A stretch of 64,000 bases of DNA from Rhinopomastus cyanomelas (taxonomy: Eukaryota > Chordata > Aves > Bucerotiformes > Rhinopomastidae). Shown piece after piece: positions 23,909 through 36,633 of the stretch (position 1 is its first letter; each line of letters opens with the position of its first letter). The translations under genes and the position numbers were made by a program. The notes under the pieces are model-generated. The model searched no databases and was not told the DNA's origin. It saw nothing but the letters and a program-made list of their open reading frames with translations. The stretch is from NCBI GenBank assembly GCA_013400115.1, contig VXBP01004455.1, positions 496,001 to 560,000 of the forward strand. The letters run 5' to 3'.

Positions 23909-24124
23909 TTGTCCCCGGACAAAGTCCCCAATTGCTTGGCTTGTCCACTGGTCAGACGTAAAAAACTAGTTCCAGAGTCCCAACATCTTAATAGCCAAGC
24001 CATCAGAGGTTCTTTCTTCTCCTTAATACAGTCCTTTCTAATATTCATCAAATCTCTGCAATTCCAAGGGGCAGGCCATTCCTCATCTTCTTCATCTGCC
24101 GCCCTGTACCAGAAGAAAAAAACA
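23909..24124 (-). pseudogene. Second assembled copy of the gag-like fragment
   Basis: Identical, as far as I compared it, to 21725-21940 with an offset of 2184. It lies just right of the N at 23863 and very probably represents the same locus counted twice. A third, partial copy ends at the N at 21539 (21352-21538). Confidence 0.6.
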
Positions 24125-24235
24125 CTCCTGCAGCCGAGACAGCAGGTTAACTCTTTTTATCCTGAAAGAGATTGATGTAGAAATACCATGAACAAGTGTG
24201 ATTTCGTCAAATCCGTAACATTTGCTAAGTCATGA

Positions 24236-25609
24236 GGATCAGAAGAAGTGCCTAGAGACTGGAGGACAGCAAATGTCACTCTTCAGAAAGGATAAGAAAG
24301 AGGACCCAGGTAACTATAGACTGGTCAGCCTCAACTGTATCCCAGGAAAGATGATGGAACAACGTATCCTTGACGCTGTCCCTAGGCACATCAACGACAA
24401 GAAGTTTATTAGGGACAGTCAGCATGGCTTCACCAAGGGCGAGTCATGCTTGACCGACATGATAGCCTTTTATGAGAGCAAAACTAGGTGGATAGATGAT
24501 GGCAAAGCAATGGATGTGGTCTATCTTAACTTCAGTAAAGCATTTGACACATTTTCCCATAATATTATTGCAGCCAAACTGACACAGTGTGGTCTAGATG
24601 ATTGGGTAGTGAGGTGGATCGAGAACTGGCTGCAGGACAGAAGCCAAAGAGAAGTGGTGAATGGCACAGAGACAGGGTTGGTACTGGGACCAGTTCTATT
24701 CAGTCTATTCATTGATGACTTGGATGAGGGATTAGGGTGCACTGTCAGCAAGTTTGCTGATCACACAAAGCTGGGTGGTGTTGCCGACACCACAGCAGGC
24801 TGTGCTGTGATTCAGCAGGACCTGGACAGGCTGGAGAGAAATGTAATGAAGTATTACAACGGTAAGTGTAGAGTCTTGCATGTGGGCAAGAACAATCCCA
24901 GGTACCAGCATAAGTTGGGGACTGAGCTGTTGGAGAGCAGCGCAGGAGAAAGGGACCTGGGGGTCCTGGTGAACAGCAGGATGACTGTGAGCCAACAATA
25001 TGCCCTTGTGGCCAAGAAGGCCAATGGCATCCTGAAATGGATCAGAAGAGGGTGGTTAGCAGATGGAGAGAAGTTCTCCCCCTCTACTCTGCCATGGTGA
25101 GACAACATCTAGAGTATTTTGTCCAATTCTGGGTGCCCTCAGTTTCAGAAGGGCTGCTGGAGGGAGTCCAGTGCATAGCCACAAAAATGGTGGAGTGGAA
25201 CACCTCCCTGGTGAGGAAAGGCTGAGGGAACTGATTCTCTTTAGCTTGGAGAAAAGGAGACTGAGGGGTGACCTCATTAATGTTTATAAATATGTGAAGT
25301 GTAGGTGCCAGGAGGATGGGGCCAAACTCTTCTCAGTGTCATCTAGTGATAGGACAAGGGGCAATGGTTGTAAGCTGGAACATAGGTGGTTCCTTATAAA
25401 TATCATAAGGAACTTCTTCACAGTGAGAGTGAACACTGGAACAGGCTGTCTCAGGAGCTTGTGGAGTTTCCTTCTCTGGAGACATTTAAGACCCATCTGG
25501 ATATGTTTCTGTGTGAGAGTATCTAAGTGATTTTTCTGTGGCGAGGTGACTGTACTAGATGATCTTTTGAGGTTCCTTCCAATCCCTAATGTTCTGTGAT
25601 TCTGTGATT
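24236..25609 (+). mobile_element. Second assembled copy of the 22-kb CR1
   Basis: Collinear with 22052-23425 at an offset of 2184 over its full length including the flanks. I noted only two substitutions (24622, a Val-to-Glu change in the frame, and 25000, Cys to Tyr). Shared flanks exclude an independent retrotransposition; it is a duplicate of the whole locus or an assembly artefact. Confidence 0.9.
24282..25100 (+). pseudogene. Second assembled copy of the CR1 RT pseudogene
   Basis: It carries the same frame breaks, the same PQGS deletion and the same FADH loop (His codon at 24762-24764) as 22098-22916. Sharing these private defects shows that both copies descend from one dead element. 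Confidence 0.9.
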
Positions 25610-26046
25610 GCAGTTCCACTCACAACACTGTTACAAGGTAAATAGGTGCTGGATTTCTTGTGTTACCAAAGGAGGAGTTACAGCTCAAGGACAGGTATTC
25701 CCAGAAACAACCAACCAGATGTACCTAACTGAAACAGGAGACTGCCCACAATGAGGATGCCTGATCTCTTGTGTTTGGTTCCTATCTTCATGGACTCCAA
25801 GAGGGGAAGAGCCATGTGGCTAAGAGCAACTTGTGAGTGGCCCACACAGTCACAACTTGTGAGTGGCATCAGCTTTATCCCAGAGCTAGTATCCCTGCTG
25901 TGGGTGTGGAGTCAAGAAACATGAGAGGACATAATACTCTAGCCCCATAATCTTTGTGTCCTCTTGATTAGAGTCTACCATTGTATCTCTGCTGCTTATT
26001 CACAAGCTACTGCTTAATTATTAGACAATCTTGCCTAGTTTGGATT

Positions 26047-26535
26047 TGATACCTAACTGCACTCTCCATTCCTAGATTAATTCTGGTAAGTGTTGGCCTG
26101 GGGGTCACATTATTTGTCAACCTTGTTTCATTTTTTCTATGGTAAGAGGGCAATGTAGAAAGAAATGTTTGATTTCTAGTCCAGCCTGGTTTGATTAAGG
26201 TCTCCTGCAAGTCAAAGTACATGTGAGAAGAGAATGGGTCAGTGTTACATGTCAGAGATCATGTGGAACTGCGAAAAAATATGAAGAAAGTGGTGTGAGC
26301 CAGCTGCTCAATCTAACACTCTTGGTCTGTTGTTTCAGGCTTTCTGGGCTGTTTCCATTTGTACTGTCTCTTTCAGGGCAAGGATATCATAGGATTAGCT
26401 CTACTTGATTAACCTCTGATTTATTGATGACCACCTTTAAATTTGCCTTTATGTTTTCATCTGAAAAAGACTGATTTAATCCCATTAACTGATATTAAAA
26501 TCTTCAAGACAGGACATCATTGTTGTTTGCTAATA
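26047..26535. other. Unique sequence, nothing recognised
   Basis: AT-rich single-copy DNA that continues from the third overlapping copy. No coding or repeat signal was seen. Confidence 0.5.
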
Positions 26536-27310
26536 CTGCCTCGGTTAAAAATAGCGTGATGCTACGCCAACAATATTAATCTTAATGAGATGTGCAGTCT
26601 TACCTTGCGTGTATCAAGGACACCGTATTTATACGCTAACTTTATTAAGCCAGTTAATGCAATTAGTGTTGTGTTGCTAATGTAGTTGAAAGTTTTATCA
26701 GTAATCATATAATCTCCGATAGGATAAGTATAAAGGGTTATTAATGCCGTAATTTATTATCAGTAAGTAGAGAAGCAGCAGAGCTGTAAAGGCAGCCTTG
26801 CTGCTGTAATGCTTCTATATGCCATCACATTTTGGACTTCATAGCATGACTATGTCATTCCTTACGCTGACTACTGCGTGCTGCTGGATTCTGTCTAATA
26901 TAATATAAAAAGAAGTTGGCATCTTTTTAAAGATCTTGGTTTCCCTCAGTTGGTTATGTAGCAGATAACTTTCTTTCAGTTTTTCTCCTTCCTTTTGACA
27001 GCTTGCAGCAGGTCTGACTCTTACCTGGTCAGGATTCATGTATGTGAGAATGATCTTTAAATAACTTCAGTTCAAGGACACTGTAGACTGTCTCTTTCAA
27101 CCAATGTAATGTACCAAAATGGAGAAGTTTAATGAGATAGAACATCAAACGGATTGTCTCAGAAAGTGTACCTGAGAGGGTACTTAAGATGATGTGTCAA
27201 TCACTTTGTCTTAACGGCTTGTACCATCATCATGCGACATTTCTACAGAGTGAGACAAGCCCACTTGATGTCACAGAACTCGTACGTGCACCTTTGATTT
27301 AACAAGCAAT
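26536..27310. promoter_or_regulatory. Candidate conserved non-coding element
   Basis: This AT-rich, non-repetitive block is dense in homeodomain-type TAAT/ATTA cores (for example CAATATTAATCTTAATGAG, CAGTTAATGCAATTAGTG, GGTTATTAATGCCGTAATTT). It keeps at least eight CpGs between 26542 and 26750, and more at 27214-27290, which is unusual for methylated AT-rich intergenic DNA unless under selection. Such composition is typical of developmental enhancers in vertebrate gene deserts. No conservation data were available. Confidence 0.35.
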
Positions 27311-27735
27311 CAAAAATCATTAAAGAGCAAGGACTGCTTTGTTTGAATGAGAGCTTCTGTGGTTTTAAACTGTTTAAAAAATATTGATACATTAATTTTA
27401 AGACAAGTTTTAGTTTATTTTTCTGTCACAAGTGTTATGATTCTGAAGAAAGCCTGAGCATGCTTTAATCCTGCTAGGTCGTTCGATGTCTGGGAAGCAG
27501 GAAATATTTCACCTTGTAACTGAATACATACCTACAGCCAAGAAGTTAAGTCAAGTCCTCTTGTGTTTCTTGATTCAACATGAGTCATGAACCAGGTAAA
27601 ACTTTGATTAGATGAGGCGTATCTTCAGATTTGTCATCAAGCAAGGTCTTCTTCCAGATGTAATTAAAGGGGCTGGATATGCACTGGCCTGCTGTGTACT
27701 GGAGAGAGGTATGATAAAGCTGGCCACACAACTGC

Positions 27736-28370
27736 TTCATGTTGTGACAGCAGCAACCAGCTTGGTAACACTAGCCATGAGAACACAGGGAGCTGCTATC
27801 TCTCAAGGACTTACTGGCCAGTGCTTTGTCTGGGACTCTAGGGATAGGGTCTCACATGCAGTTGTGGTGGGGGAGAACACCTCTGGCAGTGGGTATAAAA
27901 GGGGAGAGATTCAAATGGTGCACTGGGGCTTCACTATCAGTCGTTCCCAGCCTGCAGCCATGATGAAAGACTGACACACCAAAAATCTGCGAAGCTGGGG
28001 AAACAAACATTACCTACCATCCAGAGATCTGTGCAGCCAAGGAGTGAGGCAGGGTGGGGGAAGCCAGTGCCTGTAGTCTAGAGTGGTGATGAGTGATGAT
28101 CTGACCTCTTAACTCTCTTCTCTCCCTTTCCCCTTTTCCTATCCTCTATTCTCTGAGTTTGGCATCTAGTAACTTCAGTGATTTCTGTGCCCCCTGAGTC
28201 CAATACTGGGTAATTTTGGTGATTCTTTATGCTGTTAGAGTTTGGATAATAATTCAGTAAGCTTTGACTTTCATGAGATCTACGGTGTAAGTCTCCTTAA
28301 TTTGACCTTGAGTGAATCCATGAACCTGAATCACACCTTCTCTTAAGATTGAGATGTGACAAACCCGAAT
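27736..28370 (+). promoter_or_regulatory. TATA-bearing promoter-like segment, possible old LTR
   Basis: GGGTATAAAAGGGGAGAG (TATA core 27894-27901) sits in a locally GC-richer segment. It is followed by TTCCCAGCCTGCAGCCATGA about 60 bases on and a pyrimidine-rich stretch at 28108-28150. A degraded polyadenylation region (AATTCAGTAAGCTTTGACTT) lies near 28250. The order promoter, leader, A-rich signal resembles an LTR, but no clear TG...CA ends or target-site duplication were found. The 120-codon frame at 27612-27974 overlaps it and has no known domain. Confidence 0.35.
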
Positions 28371-31300
28371 TCCGAGGCAGTGATGGAAGTGCAATGTGAA
28401 TACCCTGTGCATCTATCTTTCGTCCTTCTGTATTCACAGATCATCTTTCCTTCAAACAAAGATGCTGGTAAGTAATTCTTAGGAAAAAGTTTTAAGCCTT
28501 GGATTTTTTTCTCTTCTTAGCCTTCCAAATCCATTTGTTACTTTCAGGATCTTCCATAAAAGCAATAAATAGGTTCTGCTTGTGGGCATGACAGTCTGAG
28601 AGAGACAGGAAAGGGATTAGGAGGATTTACTTCACACACTACTATATTAGGTAATTCTATGTGGATTAAGAAGAACCTCCCAAAATTCAGGCACATCATC
28701 ACCTGTGAGCTCAGAAACACCCGTGGAAGGAGCTTGTCTGAAACCAGTGAAAAGCAGAATGGAATTAGCAAACTGCATAAAACTAGGCTGAGAATTAGAA
28801 CAAAGCTCTAAGAGCTGTGAGGTTCTTAAGTGATATCTGAGTTAGGACAGAACTCTCATGGCTGAGTTTAAGACGGAATTTGGGTTATGTTATGAAACAG
28901 GATCTTATAATCTGTTTTCTTGGATATGGAGTTTGTACTGGGCAAACCAGTCAGTATTCAGTCAGATTTTTTAAAAAGTTTTGAATAATATGTTAAAAAA
29001 TATACTGCCTAGGAGGATCTTAGAGATCAGGACAAAACATCTGAATCTTACACAGAGTCACAAAAAAATCTGTCTTTAGGAGGATATTGATTTTATAATA
29101 TCTTAGTTATGCTGCATTTTGATATTGCTAAAAAATATGCCAAACATAAGCTTGATGCTTTCTGTGCTTGATAAAACCAGCATCAATATATGACTGAGTT
29201 TTTGTTAAGCTGTCCATTCAGAAAGACCCCAAAGTATCTGTTTGCTGCTGTGCCTAGTGAGAATCACAGGCTTGTCAGCCCTTGCAGGGAAATAAAGCTG
29301 TCAGATTCTTAGATGTAACTAAAGAGAGATGAAGAAAGAGCAAGAGCTACCCAATGACATTTAAAATTCCTTTCAAGTAGACACATATAGTAAAATGACA
29401 GCAACAGGGTTAGACAAGTTCCTAACAAGCCTCATAAATAGGTTACTCTAAATGAGAATGTGGAGGTCTCAATGATAAAACCCACACACCTGCTTCCTCA
29501 AAATGAACTGTTTAATTGAATTTTCTGCTCTTGTTGGCTTTTTCAATCTATTTCACCATCTCAGAGTTGTATCTGTGCCTCCAGTCTCAATCTGAGCCAT
29601 CTGTTCTACTTCTAATATTAACATCTTCTATCATACAGTGCACAATAGCCAGAGAAAAAAGAAGAGATAAGATCACTTTCTCCTATGAGGAAACCTCGTA
29701 TTTCAGCAAATCGTTCAGCTGTCACTTTAAAACAACACCTTCCCACACACAAATAAGCACCTGCCACATTAGAATATTATTAATAATTCAGCCTTCATGT
29801 GTGTGACAAGCCAAGCAAAATTGACCAAAAAATGTGAAGAGGTCCAAGAAAGTGAGAGAAAGTCAGTGTTTCTTTTCAGAATTACAGCACCCAGACGATC
29901 TACAGTAGAAATAATGACATTTTAAACAAAGTGTTCTAACTTGACTCCTTGTTTACGTTGTCAGTTACCATTAATTTGCAGTTAGACAGTTATCTGTGTA
30001 AGATCAGTGAAGTTTGCTGACTTGTGTTGACTTTTACTACTTATCTAGACCTACAGTCAGTGTTCCATCCCTTCTGAACAGTTATGGTCCTTTAATAGCA
30101 AATAGTTGAGTCTGATTTCCACCACTTTCAGTCTAATCCCAAAAATGCATGGGATTTGTAAGTTGGAGGAGGAGATAACAGTGGGGCTGTTCAATTTTGC
30201 CTCTATCTGCAGGTTTAAGCTGAGCTAGAGAGTTGACATCCCAGTGAAAAGAGAGTGGTAGTGGAAAGAAAAGAATAGGCTCTAGATTTGGGAATGACCC
30301 TAGTAAATTGAGGAACAGAATTGCAGTAGGGAAGTCTTAAAATGTGATGATGAGACTGGGAAGGATCAGGTAGGATGAGGAATCGGTTCAGAACAGTGAG
30401 CTGAAGAGACAGGTTTGTTTGGAAGAGCCAGGAAAACTGTAGTTAAACAAAAGATGTGATCCTGGCTGAGACTGAAGAAATATTATGTAGCCAGGGGAAA
30501 AGAATTGTGTATATTTGTGTGTGCATATATAAACACATGTACGAAGTGACTGAATTAAGATTAAAAAGGACACCTTGATTTTTACTACTGTTAGTTTGTG
30601 AGTCTCTAAACTTTTTAACACAGTTATTTCTCATCCAAAAGGAATAAATAGTATTGTGTCAGTCACAAATTGCGTACATATCGTATCCTTTGTTCTTGTG
30701 TTCATTTAATTTTTTTTAATGTTATCTTTCCCATAACTGGCGTCACCTTTTGTGAGTTCTGTTATGAAATTACCATTAACAAAGTGTGCGAGCTACAGTC
30801 ACACTAACTGCTTTCCTGTAGAAAGTAGTTTCCTAGCAGATGGGAGGCCTCTGGCTATTGCATATATCCCACATTCCTGTAATGGCTGCACCTCCCACAG
30901 AAACTCATCTAGGATTGAATGACTGACCAGCAGATTTTGACACAAGAGCATCAGATGTATTTTATGGATCCAGCAGGAGCTACAGCACCTTAACGAATGT
31001 TGTGGAAAGGAATAGAATCAGCTGGAAAAGTTGAAAAAAAGACATGATGTGTATTAATTCCTAACCCAGAAATATGTCTGCAAGGCTCTGGAAATGCAGT
31101 GCTACAAGTAGCAGAATAAAGTTACAGTTAATGTTAAGACCTAAACCCAAGACACTTTGGTAGAAAGTTCTGTGCATCAGAAGAAAGTCCCTCTAGAGTG
31201 CTAAAATAACCTGCTGATTATTGAACAGAAATGCCAGGGTGGCAATGATATTTTAAAGACAGAAGGTAAGATTAGAAGTAACTTGCCTCTCCTAGGAACT

Positions 31301-31814
31301 GCCATAGTCAGCTCAGTTTGTAGCATTTTGCCTTCAAAGCCTCCCAAAGGCTTAGGCATGAGAAGTTCACATTACACAGATGCCTGTGAACCATGTCCTC
31401 TGGTAAGAACCAAAATAAAAAAGAGATCTGGAACATATTTCTCACCAAATGGTCCTCAGTTCCATTGCAGCATCTATCTGTCAATCTTGTTGCTTTTAGA
31501 CTGAAAAGATGTCCTTTCCATACGTCATTCTGACTTGTGGTCCTTTCTCCAACTGTTTGGTCCTGATGAGCACAAAGTCCCATAATTAGTGTCTGATCCA
31601 GGTATCTTTAGAACATACACAAATTATAAATTTCTTACAATTTTATCTGAGCAAATCATGCAAGTTTATTTTTTTAAAACCATGCCCACATTTTTGGAAG
31701 TGTAATCATAGTCCTAGAAAGTTTTACAAGTTAATAGGACATGGAAACACCAGGTCTGGTTAATATTGAAAATGACATTGAGAAAAAGTGAAAGGCTTAC
31801 GGAGTGTGCCTTCA
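28371..31814. other. Unique sequence, no gene recognised
   Basis: About 3.4 kb of AT-rich DNA with no recognisable transposon or exon. The open frames here are under 100 codons and lack domains. Confidence 0.5.
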
Positions 31815-31983
31815 TAGAATGGCCAGGGTTGGAAAGGACCCTAAAGATTATCTAGTTCCAAACCCCTGGCAGAGGCACAGGCAGGGATACCTTCGCTAGA
31901 TCAGATTACTCAGGCCCCCAGCCAACCTGGCCTTCAACACTGCCACGGATGGGGCAGCCACTACTGCCTTGGTCAATCTGTTT
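31815..31983 (-). mobile_element. CR1 LINE, 3' terminal piece
   Basis: The complement of a CR1 3' end: TCATAGAATGGCCAGGGTTG, AAGATTATCTAGTTCCAAAC, GGCCTTCAACACTGCCACGG. It stops at about 31983, immediately before the tail of a second CR1. Its 5' continuation is not found beyond that element. Confidence 0.88.
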
Positions 31984-31986
31984 TAG

Positions 31987-32405
31987 CACAGTATCACAGT
32001 ATCACAGTATTATCAAGGTTGGAAGAGACCTCATAGATCATCAAGTCCAACCTGTCATCACAGAGCTCAAGGCTAGACCATGGCACCAAGTGCCACGTCC
32101 AATCCTGCCTTGAACAGCTCCAGAGTTGGCGACTCCACCAACATCTCAGCACCCTCATAGAAAAGAATTTGTTTCTCATGTCCAACCTCAATCTCCTCTC
32201 TTCAAGTTTGTAACCCTTTCCCTGTGTCCTCTTGCTGCTCACCCATGTAAAAAGCCCTACTCCAGCTTTCTTGTGGCCCCCTTCTGATATTGGAAAGCTG
32301 CTAGAAGGTCACTTGGGAGCTTTCTCTTCTCCAGGCTGAACAACCTCAACTTGCTCAGCCTGTCCTCGTAGGGGAGGTGCTCCAGCCCTCTGACCATTTG
32401 AGTCC
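31987..32405 (-). mobile_element. CR1 LINE of a subfamily with GATACTGT tail
   Basis: It begins with three CACAGTAT repeats (the minus-strand tail is ATACTGTG), unlike the ATTCTGTG tail of most copies here. Then come GGTTGGAAGAGACCTCATAG, ATCATCAAGTCCAACCTGTC and the coding complement up to the GAGGTGCTCCAGCCCTCTGA block. The minus strand encodes an LSSKRTQGKGYKLEE-like segment. It is 5' truncated within the C-terminal part of ORF2. Confidence 0.92.
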
Positions 32406-34149
32406 CTCTTGTCTAGTGATGTCCCATTCCAAAGACATTGTCATTCTTAGGGATGTTTTTAGTGCAATCACATCTTAAGAGAAGAACAAGCTCATGTTCC
32501 TGCGGTGTGTTTGGTTATTCACTGAATATGTTATAGAATGTCTTCTACACAAGTCTCAGCTGTAGATGACCGATTACAGTATATCAGAGATACAGAGAGC
32601 AGGTAATAACATATTATATCCAACCAAAGTGATTTGATGTTTTTGAAAGAAATATTATTGTCTGAATGTACAGAAGTAATTGTCTGCAAATTACTGTTTA
32701 TATAGATAATCTATAGACAAACAACACATACCCACCTTTCAGAACATAAAGTATCTTTCAGCAAAATAACAGGTGTAACACTAAAGAGGATAGTGTCCTT
32801 TTGTATGAATATGGTATTTGTGTACACATGGTTCCTTTTCTTAAGGGGAATACTTATGTTGACTGAGGACATGAATTAACTTTAGTCCAAAAGAGCTGTC
32901 CTGCTTGGCTGGACCAACAGCCCATCTAATCTCATATTCAGTTTCAAACAAGGACTGCTACCCAGTGTTTAGAAAAATGTATAAGAGGCAAACAATATAC
33001 AAAGGGATGCTTCCCACATTCCAGATATATTGTCTATGGGCTTCCTGAGATGGTGACTATTTTCAGACCATCTGTTTACTGCACCCAATCTCCACGAATT
33101 AGTCTAAGGCTTTTAAATGCATTAGTGCTTTTCATCTGGGCCTCTGCAGCATCCTGCGGTAATGAGTTTCATGGTTTTATTATGCATGATGTGAAAAAGT
33201 ACTGTTGATGGAAAAAGGTATTTCCAGAGGGTGATTCATCCTTCCTGTCTTAGCGGAGGATTAATTACCGTTTCAAGAGTCTCATCTTTCTGCATTGACA
33301 TTAGAGCTTTAGTCAATTACTTCACAGTAGAGAGTTACACTTTAGATAAACTACAGATAGGGGAGAGTTATCTCAGCATTAGGGTTAGTTTAATTAAATG
33401 CAATAACCTCTTTCAATTAAACACCCTCAACATAATATTTTTCTGAGGATCTTGATCATAGGAATTATCATATAGTTTTTCACAAAGATGGACTTGAATG
33501 AGAACTTGCTACCTGCATTTGCAAGCCTGATGGCAAGGCTTTCCCTCTGCCAGTTTAAAATAATTAACTTAGTTTGTAGATGAGGCCTAATGGATCATTA
33601 TGAGAAGGGGAACATTAGGTTCCATTATTTCACTTTTTTATTGCATGACTTTGGCTAGAATGTGTGGATAGTTACATTATATGAACAGTGCTCTGAAGCG
33701 GATGGCCAAATTCTTGTTGTGCTATCAATCAGTGACCACTAAAAAATTAATTTCTGAGAAGCAGATTTTGGGAAGGCAGCCATATGTCCTATATCAGCTA
33801 TATGAACAAAGGGGGTGTTTTTCACATTCAAAAAATAAAGGTTTGTACTTTGGGAGATGACAATGCACACCACACTGATCATGTAGAGACAAGTTTTTTT
33901 AAGCCTGGTAAGCTTCTGCGCACCTATTACCTCAATAGACCAATTAATCATGTAAAACTTACTTTCAATAGCCCATGGCATAGACTGAAGAAATAATGTT
34001 ATAATGAATACATAGTTTTAACTCTTGGGATAACAAACCTTAATAAAATATGCATTTACACAATATGTTGGAACCATTATAGCTCTAAAATTGTTCTTAT
34101 TTGGCAAAAGCACAGAGAACTACTTGGCATAAACTAGCTTAACTCTTGT
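32406..34149. other. Unique AT-rich sequence, no gene recognised
   Basis: About 1.7 kb without an identifiable feature. The part at 33300-33420 is rich in TTAATTAAA-like words and may belong to the same class as the neighbouring candidate regulatory block. Confidence 0.45.
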
Positions 34150-34350
34150 AATTATAATCAAGGGAAATCAGCGCACTGGTACTCGGTTTCTGACAATAAG
34201 CTTCATAAAGCGAGTTAATAAAATTCACCATTTAAATAGTTTTTATTTTTGCAAAGTAGTTCTTTCACTGAAAAGTGACAAAGGGGTAGAAAACCACCCA
34301 AACCATACGAAACACCGGTTCACTTATATTTGACTTCGTCCCCTGGCTTC
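34150..34350. promoter_or_regulatory. Weak conserved-element candidate
   Basis: A 200-bp stretch of non-repeat DNA with six CpGs (for example in CAGCGCACTGGTACTCGG, AAAGCGAGTTAATAAA and ATACGAAACACCGG) amid CpG-poor surroundings. CpG retention suggests constraint but is weak evidence alone. Confidence 0.2.
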
Positions 34351-36633
34351 CTGAAGTGTCACAGAAATAAAAACTGGCATTTTGCAGCTAGAATTGTGGT
34401 AGGAGGAAATGAAATGGTCAGCTCATTAATGCAAGCCCTGTTAGACCTGAATTTCTTGCTAAGTCACAGATGCCTGGTGTTCTTGTGCAACTGGTCGGTG
34501 AACAGCCAAGTCCAGAGATGGGATAGTTAGATTCAGTCACAGTTTTGAATTCCCTCTTGAGGATGGTAGAACTACACCCAGAAACCAGTATCTGCATGAC
34601 TGTTCTTGTTGAGTATATGAGAGGAGCAGGACAGTAAAAGCATGTTTTGAAGCAGGCTGTTGGACTGTTTAAGAGATTGTATCTAGAAGTCTGAGAAAGC
34701 TTGGATGCATGACAGATACAGAGCTGCCAAGCCATGCCAAGAGGGAGCCATTTAAAGCAGAAATTTGCTTGAATGTTTTCTGGCAGGAACTCTGCTTCTT
34801 TAGACCTTATGATGCCTCCAAAGTTAGGCAGTGACTGAAGTGGAATACTTTGCATCATCATTCAGGTGCCCAAGTTTCTTTGTGGCTTTATCCTTTAGCT
34901 TTATTGTATTTCTTTTAAAGATGGGGCAATGGTAGTTCTTTGCTTCACACCAAGGATTTGAAGTAAAAGAATGAGAGTTTTACAAATACTGTGAAAATGA
35001 TAGGCATGGCGGTCGGTCAAATCTGTAGGCCTCATTCACAAGTGGCCTCACTATTTGTTTGTGCACTAACTGTGGTGATTCCCGTTTTCCCTTTCCTCTT
35101 GGCAAGGTTAATAATCGAGGCTGGACTTTCTGTGAGCAGATGCACAGGATCTTGGTGTTCCCTGTACTGACCTACCTCAGGGAAGTAAATTGTTAGTTAT
35201 TTAATTGTAATAAAAGGGCTCTGAGAGTCTCCAGTGAACAGTATTCTAAGCTGGCAAAGTGGCATTCTCAAAACAATTCTGTTTGTACAGCTATGCTTCT
35301 GAGGGCAGCAATGTGAGTCAGAGTGTCATTGCACAAATAAAGTTGTTTACCCACTACAATAACGTGCTATTCACAAAATTTTTGTTATAAATTGTGATTT
35401 CTCCTACATCTGGATGAACTGTTCTATAGGAAGTTCTTTGTAAAATTTGGTTTCTTTTATGCTTTTTATGAGTACAGAACGTTTCAGACATTTGCAGATA
35501 TTTTGGTTTGTGGATGTTGTTTGCAAACTCTTTATTCTGCACTGCTTAATTATTGATGTGGTTAAAAATTCTGTCTGTGTATGAGGAGTTTGGGACAGAT
35601 AGGGGAGTTTGTCTTTGACAAACAGTAGACTCTTTTTTGTTCCTCTTCCAATTCTTCTTTTGGAATGAAAGTCAACAGCATACTGGGTTACATTAGCTGG
35701 AACACAGTCAGTAGGAGAAGGAAAGTAAATGAAGGAAAGTGATCATCACTCGACACTCATTAGTGCACACATGGAATATCATGTCCAGTGTTAGGTCTGC
35801 CAGTACAAGAAAGATGTTGATGAACTTGTGTGATGATCACCAACATGGTGAGGAGTCAGACCACTTGCCCTAAGATGAGGCAGTAGGTCTTTTTCAGCTA
35901 AGTGAACATATGGCTTTGATGGGACCAAAGAGCAGCCTGGTCATACCTGGAGAAAGTAATGTGAAATGGAGATGAGTAGCTGGTTAGTGGGATGGCAGTG
36001 AAGGATGTCTGTGTCAAATCAGGTCCTCAAATCTCAGAGGACTGGGAGGCAGGAGACAGACATTACATCTTTATTGACTGAACTGTGGCTAAGTTGTGTT
36101 GTGATTGCTACCTGAGTTAGTGAACATTATTCTATGGAATGGGCAGTCATAACACACAACTTCTACAAGTGTCCTGCAGTGCTGATGTACATATCTCTGC
36201 AGGTGTCAACAATGACCTGACCAAATTCTCTACTGGAAGAAATTTCAAATCCACTAAAAAACAGCGTTAGACTAGTAGATGTCTTGATATTTACTTGCTA
36301 GAATAGTTGTGGGAGTAAAGACAAAAATCTGAGGTAAGACTCACCATCAGGGTTTGACATACTGTGTGGTGTACAGTCAAGTTCTGGGAAGTGCTAAGTA
36401 CCTTCTGTGAGGACAAAAAATGCTGAGATCTTATTGACTTGTGATTATATCGTCTGAATTTAAAGTGATGTGTGTGCGTGCCAGGCACACAAGAACTACA
36501 TAGTATATGCTCGAAGTTCATCAGTATTCTGCTGGTAGTCCTCAGTCTCCATTAGTGTCAGTACACTCATCTATTTGCAAGGGGTTCTAAGCAGCCTGTA
36601 GGAACATGATGTCTCTCAGATCTGAAGTCTGGG
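34351..36633. other. Unique sequence, no gene recognised
   Basis: About 2.3 kb. It includes a 147-codon minus-strand frame (34418-34861), the longest open stretch outside transposons and LTR-like DNA. It lacks any recognisable domain or promoter, so I do not call it a gene. Confidence 0.45.

Larger units (their letters stand above)
21167..26046. repeat. Three overlapping copies split by Ns (probable false duplication)
   Basis: 21167-21538 is repeated at 21540-21911 (offset 373), and 21680-23862 is repeated at 23864-26046 (offset 2184). The copies break exactly at the single Ns at 21539 and 23863. I saw two differences in the first pair (21351/21724 and 21360/21733) and two in the second (22438/24622 and 22816/25000). 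Near identity, overlap geometry and N junctions together point to contig ends that were not merged, with allelic differences, rather than a biological tandem array. Confidence 0.85.

Noticed and set aside
21680..26046. Biological tandem duplication of a CR1 plus ERV unit
   Set aside because: Breakpoints coincide exactly with single Ns, and the copies overlap like contig ends. A real duplication would not be bounded by assembly gaps on both sides.
27612..27974. 120-codon plus-strand open frame
   Set aside because: It overlaps the TATA-bearing segment, so its start would lie upstream of the putative promoter, and no domain is recognised.
34418..34861. 147-codon minus-strand open frame, the longest outside transposon and LTR-like DNA
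   Set aside because: No recognisable domain, signal peptide, promoter or splice context. A frame this long is expected occasionally in 64 kb.
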